Source of the DNA: Streptomyces sp. NBC_01244
GTDB taxonomy: Bacteria > Actinomycetota > Actinomycetes > Streptomycetales > Streptomycetaceae
Reading direction: 5' to 3'
Length of the DNA: 64,000 nt
NCBI RefSeq assembly: GCF_035987325.1
Contig: NZ_CP108488.1
Location: 6,820,001 to 6,884,000, forward strand
Positions 40,073 through 48,350 of the stretch are shown one piece after another (position 1 is the first letter of the stretch; every line of letters begins with the position of its first letter). Both the position numbers and the translations under genes were made by a program. The notes beneath the pieces are model-generated. The model was not told the DNA's origin and ran no database searches. It saw nothing but the letters and a program-made list of their open reading frames with translations.

Positions 40073-40930
40073 TCAGCTGCCTTCGGTGACCGCGGGGGCC
40101 GGCTCGGCCTTGTAGCCGGACGGGCCGAAGTTCTTCTCGATGGCCGCGGCCCAGGCGCCGTCCGCCTCCATCTTCTTGATGGCGGCGTTGACCTTGGTCT
40201 GGAGCTCCTTGTCGCCCTTCTTCAGACCGATGCCGTAGTTCTCGTTGCTCAGGCTCAGCCCGACCAGCTTGAACTTGCCCTTGTTCTTGTCCTGGGCCGC
40301 GTAGCCGGCCAGGATCGAGTTGTCCGTGGTCAGGGCGTCGACCTTCTTGTTCTCCAGACCGGTCAGGCACTCGGAGTAGCCGCCCAGCTCGAGCAGGTCG
40401 GCCTCGGGGGCCAGCTTGGTCTTGACGTTCTGCGCGGACGTGGAGCCGGTGACCGAGCAGAGCTTCTTCTTGTTGAGGTCCTCGGCCTTGGTGATCGAGG
40501 TGTCGTCGGCGCGGACCAGCAGGTCCTGGTGCGCGAGGAAGTACGGGCCGGCGAAGTCGACCCGCTCCTTGCGCTTGTCGTTGATCGAGTAGCTCGCGAC
40601 GACCAGCTTCACGTCGCCGTTGGAGATGAGGTTCTCGCGCTCGGCGCTGACAGCCTGCTTGAACTCGATCTGGCTCGGCTCGTAGCCGAGCTCCTTGGCC
40701 ACGTACGTCGCCACGTCCACGTCGAAGCCCGTGAACTTGCCGTCGGCGGCCTTGAGGCCCACACCCGGCTGGTCGAACTTGATGCCGATGACGATCTTGT
40801 CCTTCTTGGCCCCGCCCGACGCACCGGCGTCGCTGCCGGGCTTGGTGTCGTCGCCGCTGCCACAGGCGGTCGCGGTCAGGGCGAGAGCAACGGCGATGGC
40901 GGCGGCCGCGCCGACCTTGGAGAGCTTCAT
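40073..40930 (-). CDS. gluB: Glutamate-binding lipoprotein GluB of ABC transporter
   Basis: 285-aa extracellular solute-binding protein, SBP family 3. A lipoprotein signal peptide ends in LTATAC, so Cys23 would be lipidated. The mature part shows family blocks KIVIGIKFDQPGVGLK, FTGFDVDVATYVAKELG, VASYSINDKRKERVDFAGPY and NENYGIGLKKGDKEL. ATG 40930 has GAGGGAAG about 9 nt upstream. It lies 103 bp after gluA; a small hairpin in that gap may tune levels. Confidence 0.93.
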   Translation of the reverse strand: MKLSKVGAAAAIAVALALTATACGSGDDTKPGSDAGASGGAKKDKIVIGIKFDQPGVGLKAADGKFTGFDVDVATYVAKELGYEPSQIEFKQAVSAERENLISNGDVKLVVASYSINDKRKERVDFAGPYFLAHQDLLVRADDTSITKAEDLNKKKLCSVTGSTSAQNVKTKLAPEADLLELGGYSECLTGLENKKVDALTTDNSILAGYAAQDKNKGKFKLVGLSLSNENYGIGLKKGDKELQTKVNAAIKKMEADGAWAAAIEKNFGPSGYKAEPAPAVTEGS

Positions 40931-41000
40931 GGTGGACTTCCCTCGAAGTGAGACGTGAGACAGCAGTGAAGTGAGACGTACGACGTGCGTGCTGGACGAC

Positions 41001-41016
41001 GATCCGTCACCGGATC
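41001..41016 (-). terminator. Small hairpin between gluA and gluB
   Basis: GATCCG (41001-41006) pairs with CGGATC (41011-41016) around TCAC. It is short, so only partial attenuation or RNA stability is plausible. Confidence 0.3.
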
Positions 41017-41033
41017 ACTACCAGATACGAAGG

Positions 41034-41819
41034 TCAGTGGTGCAGGATCTTCGAGAGGAAGTCCTTGGCGCGGTCGCTCCGCGGGTTGCTGAAGAACTGC
41101 TCGGGCGTCGCCTCTTCGACGATCTTCCCGTCGGCCATGAAGACGACCCGGTTGGCGGCGGAGCGGGCGAAGCCCATCTCGTGCGTGACGACGACCATGG
41201 TCATCCCCTCCCGGGCGAGCTGCTGCATGACCTCCAGCACCTCGTTGATCATCTCCGGGTCGAGGGCCGAGGTCGGCTCGTCGAAGAGCATCACCTTCGG
41301 GTCCATCGCCAGGGCGCGGGCGATCGCCACGCGCTGCTGCTGGCCGCCGGAGAGCTGCGCCGGGTACTTGTCGGCCTGCGATCCGACACCCACCCGGTCG
41401 AGGAGGGACTTCGCCTTCGCCAGCGCCGCCGCCTGGTCCGCCTTGCGGACCTTGAGCTGGCCCAGCATCACGTTCTGCAGCACCGTCTTGTGGGCGAAGA
41501 GGTTGAACGACTGGAAGACCATGCCCACATCGGCACGCAGCTTGGCCAGCGCCTTGCCCTCCGACGGCAGTTGCTTGCCATCGAGGGTGATGCTGCCCGA
41601 ATCGATCGTCTCCAGGCGGTTGATGGTCCGGCACAGCGTGGACTTGCCCGACCCCGAAGGGCCGATCACCACGACGACCTCACCGCGGGCAATGCTCAGA
41701 TCGATGTCCTGAAGCACGTGCAGCGCGCCGAAGTGCTTGTTGACGTTGCTCAGCACGACCAGGTCGTCCGCGGCACCGGCCGCGTCCCGCACGTCCTTGG
41801 TCACTGATACTCCGCTCAT
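41034..41819 (-). CDS. gluA: Glutamate/polar amino acid ABC transporter ATPase GluA
   Basis: 261-aa ATP-binding subunit. Walker [10 protein letters not shown] (~residue 53), Q-loop [15 protein letters not shown], signature LSGGQQQRV, Walker [14 protein letters not shown] and the switch His in [10 protein letters not shown] are all intact. It energises the GluC/GluD permease with GluB. ATG 41819 begins [14 protein letters not shown] lies about 11 nt upstream. A promoter (41853-41882) precedes it and drives the whole operon. Confidence 0.95.
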   Translation of the reverse strand: MSGVSVTKDVRDAAGAADDLVVLSNVNKHFGALHVLQDIDLSIARGEVVVVIGPSGSGKSTLCRTINRLETIDSGSITLDGKQLPSEGKALAKLRADVGMVFQSFNLFAHKTVLQNVMLGQLKVRKADQAAALAKAKSLLDRVGVGSQADKYPAQLSGGQQQRVAIARALAMDPKVMLFDEPTSALDPEMINEVLEVMQQLAREGMTMVVVTHEMGFARSAANRVVFMADGKIVEEATPEQFFSNPRSDRAKDFLSKILHH

Positions 41820-41852
41820 CGGCTTGGGGCTCCGTCCTCCTCGGTTGGGAGG

Positions 41853-41882
41853 ACAGTAGTGACGTGGCGCGCACAGCGTCAT
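41853..41882 (-). promoter_or_regulatory. Promoter ATGACG-N18-TACTGT of gluABCD
   Basis: On the minus strand ATGACG (41882-41877) and TACTGT (41858-41853) are 18 nt apart, giving a leader of about 27 nt before gluA. The rest of the 283-bp gap to the response regulator holds a TTGACG (42009-42014) that may be the -35 box for that gene. Confidence 0.5.
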
Positions 41883-42102
41883 CACATCTGAGGGAGAATT
41901 GAGCATAACGATCCGGCCTCGCACCGATACGCTCCGTACCCGCGGGCGTCCGGCACCGGCCGCGGCGTACCGGGTGGATAACGGAACCCCTATCGGCCCG
42001 GAACCGTCTTGACGTGGGAGTCCGTATCGGCGTGGATGCTTGATGGCCCATGATGTCCGCCAGGCGAACGCGAAGAGATCAAGAGATGGAGAGGGGGACG
42101 AC

Positions 42103-42864
42103 ATGAGACTGCTGCTCGTCGAGGACGACGACCACGTCGCCGCCGCCCTGTCCGCGATCCTCGCCCGGCACGGCTTCAAGGTCACCCATGCCCGCAGCGG
42201 TGAGGAGGCCCTGCAGGCCCTGCTGTCGGCCGGCGCGCCGCCCCAGGCCTCTCCCTACGGGGTGATCCTGCTCGACCTCGGCCTGCCCGACCAGGACGGG
42301 TACGAGGTGTGCGGCAAGATCCGCAAGCGCACCAGTACGCCCGTCATCATGGTCACCGCGCGGGCCGACGTGCGCTCCCGCATCCACGGACTCAACATGG
42401 GCGCCGACGACTACGTCACCAAGCCCTACGACACCGGCGAACTCCTCGCCCGCATCCACGCGGTGGCCCGCCGTACCGGCGTCTCCGAGGAGAGCGCCGC
42501 CGCCGGCCCCGCGGGCACGCCCGGCGCGGTCCGGCTCGGGACCGTCGGCATCGAGCTGGCCACCCGCCGGGTCAGCGTGGACGGTACCGACGTACCGCTC
42601 ACCCGCAAGGAGTTCGACCTGCTGGCCCTGCTCGCGCAGCGCCCCGGGGTCGTCTTCCGCCGGGAGCAGATCATCAGCGAGGTCTGGCGCACCAGTTGGG
42701 AAGGCACCGGCCGGACCCTCGAGGTGCACGTGGCCTCGCTGCGGTCCAAGCTGCGCATGCCGGCGCTCATCGAGACCGTCCGCGGCGTCGGGTACCGGCT
42801 CGTCGTACCGCCCGCCCCGGCGGCCCCCGCCCCGCCCGCCGCCTCCGCCCCGCCCGCCGTCTAG
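42103..42864 (+). CDS. OmpR-family response regulator
   Basis: 253-aa two-component regulator. Receiver: acidic D8/D9, phospho-acceptor Asp58 in [15 protein letters not shown], Thr in MVTARAD, Lys in YVTKPYD. A winged-helix DNA-binding domain spans ~140-235 ([43 protein letters not shown]). The C-terminus is Ala/Pro-rich. ATG 42103 has GAGGGGG about 6 nt upstream. The partner kinase follows after 12 bp. The signal is unknown; divergence from gluA could mean control of glutamate uptake, but this is only positional. Confidence 0.92.
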   Translation: MRLLLVEDDDHVAAALSAILARHGFKVTHARSGEEALQALLSAGAPPQASPYGVILLDLGLPDQDGYEVCGKIRKRTSTPVIMVTARADVRSRIHGLNMGADDYVTKPYDTGELLARIHAVARRTGVSEESAAAGPAGTPGAVRLGTVGIELATRRVSVDGTDVPLTRKEFDLLALLAQRPGVVFRREQIISEVWRTSWEGTGRTLEVHVASLRSKLRMPALIETVRGVGYRLVVPPAPAAPAPPAASAPPAV

Positions 42865-42876
42865 CGGCCACCCGTC

Positions 42877-44295
42877 GTGCGCGCCCGTCTGCTCCCGCTG
42901 CTCGTCGTCCTGATGGCGGGCGTCCTGCTCGCCCTCGGCCTCCCGCTCGCGGTGGCCCTCGCGGCCGGGCAGCAACAGCGGGTGGTCGTCGACCGCATCG
43001 ACGACAGCGCCCGCTTCGCCGCGCTCGCCCAGTTCGTCATCGACGCCGAGGGCTCGAAGTCCAGCGGAGCCGACGAGCGCCGCCAGACCCTCCAGCACGA
43101 ACTGGCCCGCTACCAGGAGCTGTACGGCATCCGCGTCGGAGTCTTCCGCCGGAACGACGACGCCATCGCCCGGTCTCCCGGCTGGTGGGTGGTTCCGGAT
43201 CATGGGGAGGGCCGCCGGGCCTTCGAGGAGGCGCTCGCCGGGCGGCGCAGCCACGACCCCGGACAGGTGTGGCCCTGGCAGACCAACGGCAGGATCCTGG
43301 TCGCCTCCCCGGTCGTCCTCGACGGGGACGTGGTCGCCGTGGTCGCCACCGAGTCGCCCACCGACCAGATGCGCGGCCGGATCCTGCGGGGCTGGCTGCT
43401 GATCGCAGCCGGGCTCGGCGCGGCCATGCTCGTGGCCTTCGGCGCCGCCCTGCGGCTGACCAGCTGGGTGCTCAAACCCGTGCAGACCCTGGACGCAGCC
43501 GCCCACGGCATCGCCACCGGGCAGATGAACTCCCGAGTGGCGGCCGGTGGTGGTCCCCCGGAACTCAGGCGCCTGGCCCGCTCGTTCAACGAGATGGCCG
43601 ACAACGTCGAAGAGGTGCTGGAACAGCAGCGGGCCTTTGTCGCCGACGCCTCCCACCAGCTGCGCAACCCGCTCGCCGCGCTCCTCCTGCGGATCGAACT
43701 GCTCGCCCTCGAGCTGCCCGAGGGCAACGAGGAGATCGCCTCCGTACGGACCGAGGGAAAGCGCCTGACCCAGGTCCTGGACGACCTGCTCGACCTGGCC
43801 CTGGCCGAGCACGCCACCGCCGAGATCAGCCTGATCGACATCGCGGGGCTGGCCGTCGAGCGGGTGACCGCCTGGCGCCCGTACGCCGAGGAGAAGGGGG
43901 TGCGGCTCACCGGGACGGGGCGGACCGCCGCCACCGGCTGGGCCGACCCGATCGCACTCTCGAGCGCGCTCGACGCCGTCATCGACAACGCCCTCAAGTT
44001 CACTCCGGAGGGTGAGGCCGTCGAGGTGGTGCTCTCCGTGGACGGCGACCGGGTGCTGATCGTGGTCGCCGACCGGGGCCCCGGGCTCACCGAGGAGGAG
44101 CTGCTGCGGATCGGTGACCGGTTCTGGCGCAGCGGACGCCACCAGAACATCAAGGGCTCCGGGCTCGGCCTCTCCATCTCCCGCATCCTGCTCGCCGCGG
44201 GCGGCGGGTCCCTCTCCTACGAGCAGAACCCGCCGCACGGGCTGCGCGTGACCGTGGCCGTCCCGCGCACCGATCCCGCCGCCGGCCCCGAGTGA
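42877..44295 (+). CDS. Membrane sensor histidine kinase, partner of the 42103 regulator
   Basis: 472-aa kinase. TM1 is at residues ~4-30, a sensor loop follows to ~170, TM2 at ~172-195, then HAMP (WVLKPVQTLDAAAHGIATGQ), HisKA with His in DASHQLRNPLAALLL (~residue 262) and HATPase ([31 protein letters not shown]). GTG 42877 starts directly at TM1, 12 bp after the regulator, so the pair is one operon. Ligand unknown. A bidirectional hairpin follows. Confidence 0.92.
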   Translation: MRARLLPLLVVLMAGVLLALGLPLAVALAAGQQQRVVVDRIDDSARFAALAQFVIDAEGSKSSGADERRQTLQHELARYQELYGIRVGVFRRNDDAIARSPGWWVVPDHGEGRRAFEEALAGRRSHDPGQVWPWQTNGRILVASPVVLDGDVVAVVATESPTDQMRGRILRGWLLIAAGLGAAMLVAFGAALRLTSWVLKPVQTLDAAAHGIATGQMNSRVAAGGGPPELRRLARSFNEMADNVEEVLEQQRAFVADASHQLRNPLAALLLRIELLALELPEGNEEIASVRTEGKRLTQVLDDLLDLALAEHATAEISLIDIAGLAVERVTAWRPYAEEKGVRLTGTGRTAATGWADPIALSSALDAVIDNALKFTPEGEAVEVVLSVDGDRVLIVVADRGPGLTEEELLRIGDRFWRSGRHQNIKGSGLGLSISRILLAAGGGSLSYEQNPPHGLRVTVAVPRTDPAAGPE

Positions 44296-44300
44296 ACCGA

Positions 44301-44340
44301 AGGGTCACCGGCTCGAACGGGCCGAGCCGTACGTCACCCT
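44301..44340. terminator. Bidirectional hairpin between kinase and GH85 genes
   Basis: CGGCTCG (44309-44315) pairs with CGAGCCG (44323-44329), extended by AGGGT (44301-44305) with ACCCT (44336-44340). It fills the 69-bp convergent gap. Confidence 0.65.
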
Positions 44341-44364
44341 CCAGCACTGCGCGGTCGTCCTGCG

Positions 44365-46578
44365 TCAGAGGGCTCCGGTCCAGGTGAGGGTGGTTCGGGC
44401 GGGGGCGGAGACGGCGTACAGCTCGTCCACGGCCCGGATCTCGAAGACGGCCGCCTGCTCCCGCCCGGCGCGCTCGACGGCCGGGAGGTGGAGGGCGGTT
44501 CCGCAGGTGCCGCCGAGGAAGCGGCGGGCGCCGTCCGGCAGGACGCGGGACACCTCGTAGTGGCGGACGGCACCGGCGGACCGCCGCCAGGTCAGTCGTA
44601 CGGCGGCCCTGCCGGACTGCTGGGCCGAGGCGGACACGGCCGGTGTGCCCGGAGTCGCCGGGCGGGGCCGCGCGGCGGCCTCGCGTACCGTCAGCGCGCC
44701 GAGTCGCCAGCGCACCGGCTCCTTCCCGCGTCGGGTGATCCGTACGGCCAGACCGTGAGCGGTCTCGCCCGCCAGTTCCGACAGTCGGACCCTGGCCGTC
44801 CGCCAGCCCTGACCGGTCCCGAGGGTCTGTGCCTTCAGCCAGGTGTACGGGACCTCCTGCCCCGGGCCGGACGGCTCGCGGGTGGCCACGCCGAGCTCGA
44901 CCGTGACCGGGCCCGACTCGGTGCGGTGCACCAGCTCGGCGACGCAGGAGCGGGTCAGCGGCAGCCGGGTGGCGTGCAGGGCTATGGCGGCCGGGGCCGT
45001 GAGCTCACCGGTGACGAGGAGGCTGGAGCCGCCGCGCCAGGCCCGGGCGAAGTCGAGGCTGACCTCCGGGCGGGTCCCGGCCGTGTGTACGGCCCAGCGG
45101 CGGCCCGGGAGCCGGTCCTGGAGGCCGAGGTGGTTCCAGCCGGTGTCGGAGACGGGCTCGCCGTCCTCGTACCAGCGCTCTCCGTGCCCGGTGTTGAAGG
45201 AGCACGCGAAGGGCAGCGCGGTCACGGTGGACCGGTCGGCGACGACGGTGGCGGGGGCGCGCCAGGTGTCCTCGGCGCAGGGGTGGGCGGGGTCCAGGGA
45301 CGCGCCCGTCCAGAACCGGTCGTCGGCGCGATGGAAGGCGCCGGGGGAGCGGTCGGCGAGGTGGTTGCGGGTCCACTCGGGCCGGTAGAACCCGTAGGAG
45401 ACGACGTGATCGCGCCCGCGCGGGACGATCGCGTCCCAGTCCACCGTGGAGTTCCAGCCGTCGGACTCCATGTCCACGGCCGCCCACAGCTCGTGGCGGC
45501 CGCGGCCGAGCCGGTCGGCGAGGTCGCCGGAGGCGGCGAGTTTCGCCGGGGTCCAGCGGAAGTCCACGAACATCGTGTCCGCGACCTTGCCGCGGCGGTC
45601 CTCGTAGAACTCCTGGTTGAGCTCGTTGAGCGCGCCCTGCCAGCCGACCTTGCCGGTGGAGTTCATCGCGTCGTACCAGGTGATGCCGAGGCCGTGCGGT
45701 TCGCCGGCGGCGCGCAGGGCGTGCAGGAACTGCCGCATCCGGGCGGCGAGTTCGCTGTCGCCGCCCTCGGTCTCGGCGTTGACGAACCAGCCGTCGAACC
45801 CGTACGCCCGCGCCACCTCCACCAGCTTCTCGGCGACCGGGAACCGGCCGAGGGAGTCCCGCTGGACCAGGTCGCGGGTCCACTGGAGGTCGCCGCCGTA
45901 GGGCACGGGCGGCAGGAACACGTTGCCCATCACCCGGACGCCGTTGCGGTGCGCGGCGTCGGTGACGGGCGCGTTCGGGGCGAGCACGATGCCCTCGCCG
46001 GAGGAGCCGCCCCAGAAGACGAGCTCGTCCATGTACGCCCAGTGGGTGAGGGCGTAGTAGTCGGCGGTCGGGGAACCCTGCGCCGGATTGCCGGCCGTGT
46101 TCCCGAAGGAGACGAGCGAGGCGATACGGGCCTGGCCGGCGCGCGCCGTGGTGTTCGGCGGCACCGGGGTGAAGCGGGGCGCCAGCGGCACGGTCGCGGT
46201 GTTGTAGGCCAGATCGGGGTCGGACTCCGGGGTCCACCGCAGGAGGGAGCGCCAGGTGATCCCGGGGCCCGGGGTCCCGGCGGGCAGCGAGTCCGGGAAC
46301 CAGTACGAGGCGTACGGGGCGAGTCCCTCCGGGAGTTCGGCCGGTGCGGGGCCGGTGCCCGGGGCTGGTGCCGATGCCGGGGCCGTGGGGGCTGCCGCCG
46401 CCGGGCCGGCTGCCGTGCAGAGCAGGGTGGCTGCCCCGGCCCCCGCTCCGGCGAGCAGCATTCCGCGCCGGGTCGGGCGCATGGAGGCGGGGCGGGGTCC
46501 GGGCTGGTGGGGATCGGAGTGGTGGGGGGCGGGCTGGTGGGCGGTGCGAGGGTCGACGCCGTTGTCGATCTCGGACAT
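44365..46578 (-). CDS. GH85 endo-beta-N-acetylglucosaminidase, Tat-exported
   Basis: 737-aa secreted ENGase that cuts between the two core GlcNAc residues of N-glycans. A Tat signal is visible: RPTRRGMLLAGAGAGAATLL with an Ala-rich cleavage region near residue 60. The GH85 catalytic domain (~80-560) has the substrate-assisted pair Asn267 and Glu269 in GWFVNAETEGG, with LTHWAYMDELVFWGG and NVFLPPVPYGG as family blocks. The C-terminus has a beta-sandwich and a fibronectin-III-like end. ATG 46578 has GGAGGAGG 7 nt upstream. It follows the GH5 gene on the same strand across a 195-bp gap containing alternative hairpins. Confidence 0.9.
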   Translation of the reverse strand: MSEIDNGVDPRTAHQPAPHHSDPHQPGPRPASMRPTRRGMLLAGAGAGAATLLCTAAGPAAAAPTAPASAPAPGTGPAPAELPEGLAPYASYWFPDSLPAGTPGPGITWRSLLRWTPESDPDLAYNTATVPLAPRFTPVPPNTTARAGQARIASLVSFGNTAGNPAQGSPTADYYALTHWAYMDELVFWGGSSGEGIVLAPNAPVTDAAHRNGVRVMGNVFLPPVPYGGDLQWTRDLVQRDSLGRFPVAEKLVEVARAYGFDGWFVNAETEGGDSELAARMRQFLHALRAAGEPHGLGITWYDAMNSTGKVGWQGALNELNQEFYEDRRGKVADTMFVDFRWTPAKLAASGDLADRLGRGRHELWAAVDMESDGWNSTVDWDAIVPRGRDHVVSYGFYRPEWTRNHLADRSPGAFHRADDRFWTGASLDPAHPCAEDTWRAPATVVADRSTVTALPFACSFNTGHGERWYEDGEPVSDTGWNHLGLQDRLPGRRWAVHTAGTRPEVSLDFARAWRGGSSLLVTGELTAPAAIALHATRLPLTRSCVAELVHRTESGPVTVELGVATREPSGPGQEVPYTWLKAQTLGTGQGWRTARVRLSELAGETAHGLAVRITRRGKEPVRWRLGALTVREAAARPRPATPGTPAVSASAQQSGRAAVRLTWRRSAGAVRHYEVSRVLPDGARRFLGGTCGTALHLPAVERAGREQAAVFEIRAVDELYAVSAPARTTLTWTGAL

Positions 46579-46704
46579 GAGGGGTCCTCCTCCGTAGCGG
46601 CCGGTGCGGGCCGGGTCGGGGCCCGTGGTGCGGTGCGGTGCGGGGGCCGGGCGTGGGCCGGGCGTGGGCCGGGCCGGGGGGTGCGCGGGGCCCGGCCGGG
46701 GCCT

Positions 46705-46771
46705 GGTGGGCCCGCCCTGGCCCCTGTGGGCCCACCCCGGCCCCCGTGGGGACGCCGGGCGCGGTGGGCCC
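46705..46771 (-). promoter_or_regulatory. Mutually exclusive hairpins between GH5 and GH85 genes
   Basis: GGTGGGCCC occurs at 46705-46713 and 46763-46771, and its exact complement GGGCCCACC at 46728-46736. The middle arm can pair with either flank, as in an attenuator, and the first arm lies 2 nt past the GH5 stop. The rest of the 195-bp gap is G/C repeats. Confidence 0.45.
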
Positions 46772-46773
46772 GG

Positions 46774-48102
46774 TCAGGTCCCGCCGGAGACGTCGGGCAC
46801 GTCGGGCACGTCGGACACGTGCAGTACCTCGGTGATGCCGCGGGCGGCCAGGTGCTCCGCGTCCCCGGCCAGCTCCGCCAGGACCACGGCGGGCCGGACC
46901 CCCTGGGCGGTGAGCGCCGCCCAGGCCTCGAAGAACGCCCCGCCGGGGGCGCACACCGAGCGGTTCGGCGCGGACTCGGCGCCGCCTACGTCCACGGCGA
47001 GCGCGGTCGAGCGGACCGCCGGGCGGTGCTCGCGGCCCCGCCACTCCTCGGTGATCTCGGCGATCACCCGGCCGGCGGGCTTGGTCCGGCGGTCGTTGGT
47101 GAGCAGGCCGAGCCCGTACTCCAGCTCGGGGAAGTCCGCGAGCTCCCGCGACACGTCGTGCGAGCACCACCAGGTCACGCCCCACAGGCCGGGGCAGTCC
47201 AGGGCGTTCGCCACGGTCGCCTCGGTGAAGGAGGCCGCGTGCTCGGGCTGGATCAGCGGCGCGGGCGCGCCCACCTCCTGGAGCCAGACCGGCCGGTGCG
47301 GATCGCGGGCCCAGGCCTTGGAGAGCTCGATCAGGTACGCGGCGTGGTGCTCGGTCGCCGTACCGGTCCGGCCGTGCCGCTGGGCGGTGCCGTTGAACAC
47401 CCAGGAGTGCACGGCGGTCGCGGCGCCCAGACGGGCCGCCTGGGCCACGGTGAAGGGGTGGCCGTCCTGGTACCAGGCGGCGTCGTACTCGGCGTGCAGG
47501 TGCATGCGGCCCGGCGCGCCCGACTCGCATGCGGCGAGCATCCGCTCCAGCCAGCGCCCGGCCTGCTCCTGGGTGATCCGGTCGGGGGAGGGGTGCGGAT
47601 CGTCGGAGAACTGGTTGATCTCGTTGCCGACCGTCATGCCCAGGAAGTTCGGCCGGTCGGCGAGGGCGGCGGCCAGCGTGCGCAGGTACTCCTCCTGCCC
47701 GGCGACGACCTGCGGATCGCTGAAGATGTTGCGCCGGTGCCAGGTGCCGGTCCACGCGGGCAGGAAGTCGAAGCTCGACAGGTGCCCCTGGAGCCCGTCC
47801 ACGTTGACGTCGAGCCCGCGGTCGGCGGCCGCGTCGGCGAGGGCGACGAGCTGCTCGACGGCGCGCGGCCGGATCAGCGTCCGGTTCGGCTGGAACACCG
47901 GCCACAGCGGGAAGACCCGTACGTGGTCCAGGCCGAGGCCGGCGATCGAGTCGAGGTCGGCCTCGACCTCGTCGAGGTCGAAGTCGAGCCAGTGGTGGAA
48001 CCAGCCGCGCGTCGGCGTGTAGTTGGCGCCGAAACGCAGGGCGCGGGCGGGTGCGGAGGCGGGAACCGGTGCGGGTGCGGAGGCGGCGTTGCCGTCGTGC
48101 AT
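46774..48102 (-). CDS. GH5-like (probably subfamily 18) beta-mannosidase acting on the N-glycan core
   Basis: 442-aa cytoplasmic glycoside hydrolase with a (beta/alpha)8 barrel and no signal peptide. Acid/base Glu161 is in MTVGNEINQF and nucleophile Glu276 in VWLQEVGAP; the spacing fits GH clan A. Sequence style (GANYTPTRGWFHHWLDFD) resembles GH5_18 enzymes that split Man-beta-1,4-GlcNAc, known from bifidobacteria; the neighbouring GH85 and GH38 genes support that role. Subfamily is an inference. ATG 48102 has AGGA about 8 nt upstream. A 9-bp repeat encodes the terminal Asp-Val-Pro units. Confidence 0.78.
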   Translation of the reverse strand: MHDGNAASAPAPVPASAPARALRFGANYTPTRGWFHHWLDFDLDEVEADLDSIAGLGLDHVRVFPLWPVFQPNRTLIRPRAVEQLVALADAAADRGLDVNVDGLQGHLSSFDFLPAWTGTWHRRNIFSDPQVVAGQEEYLRTLAAALADRPNFLGMTVGNEINQFSDDPHPSPDRITQEQAGRWLERMLAACESGAPGRMHLHAEYDAAWYQDGHPFTVAQAARLGAATAVHSWVFNGTAQRHGRTGTATEHHAAYLIELSKAWARDPHRPVWLQEVGAPAPLIQPEHAASFTEATVANALDCPGLWGVTWWCSHDVSRELADFPELEYGLGLLTNDRRTKPAGRVIAEITEEWRGREHRPAVRSTALAVDVGGAESAPNRSVCAPGGAFFEAWAALTAQGVRPAVVLAELAGDAEHLAARGITEVLHVSDVPDVPDVSGGT

Positions 48103-48143
48103 GAAGGGTCCTGGAGTTCAGGGGGAATTCGCGGGATGCCCAC

Positions 48144-48173
48144 AACCTGCCGCCTGTCCGGGGGATAAGTCAA
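48144..48173 (-). promoter_or_regulatory. Candidate promoter TTGACT-N18-CAGGTT of the GH5-GH85 operon
   Basis: On the minus strand TTGACT (48173-48168) and CAGGTT (48149-48144) are 18 nt apart, about 40 nt before the GH5 ATG. Confidence 0.45.
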
Positions 48174-48186
48174 CAGGGTCCTTATC
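48164..48186. promoter_or_regulatory. Inverted repeat GATAAG-N11-CTTATC over the GH5 -35 region
   Basis: GATAAG (48164-48169) and CTTATC (48181-48186) flank the TTGACT -35 box. It is unlike the LacI-type site on the other side of this intergenic region, so it may serve a different factor. Confidence 0.4.
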
Positions 48187-48258
48187 TCCGAACGTCCCCA
48201 CTTGGCGGGATGAAAGTCCTGACCTCCACAGCTCTGGTACTTATGCGCTTCAGTCCGG

Positions 48259-48288
48259 TTGACAGGCGGGTTCCGGTCGCCCGAAGCT
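48259..48288 (+). promoter_or_regulatory. Candidate promoter TTGACA-N18-GAAGCT of the GH38 gene
   Basis: TTGACA (48259-48264) is perfect for a -35 box; GAAGCT (48283-48288), 18 nt later, is a weak -10. The start would fall at the LacI-type operator. Confidence 0.5.
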
Positions 48289-48294
48289 GAGCGC

Positions 48295-48310
48295 ACTAAT
48301 GCGGTTTAGT
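48295..48310. promoter_or_regulatory. LacI-type operator ACTAATGCGGTTTAGT before the GH38 gene
   Basis: ACTAA and TTAGT half-sites are perfect complements separated by 6 nt with a central CG step, the usual architecture of LacI-family sites. It lies at the predicted transcription start, 41 bp before the GH38 ATG, and the LacI gene is the next gene in the operon. Confidence 0.7.
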
Positions 48311-48350
48311 TGTTGATGAGCGGTGTTGTCACGCAAGGAAGTGTGCGGAA

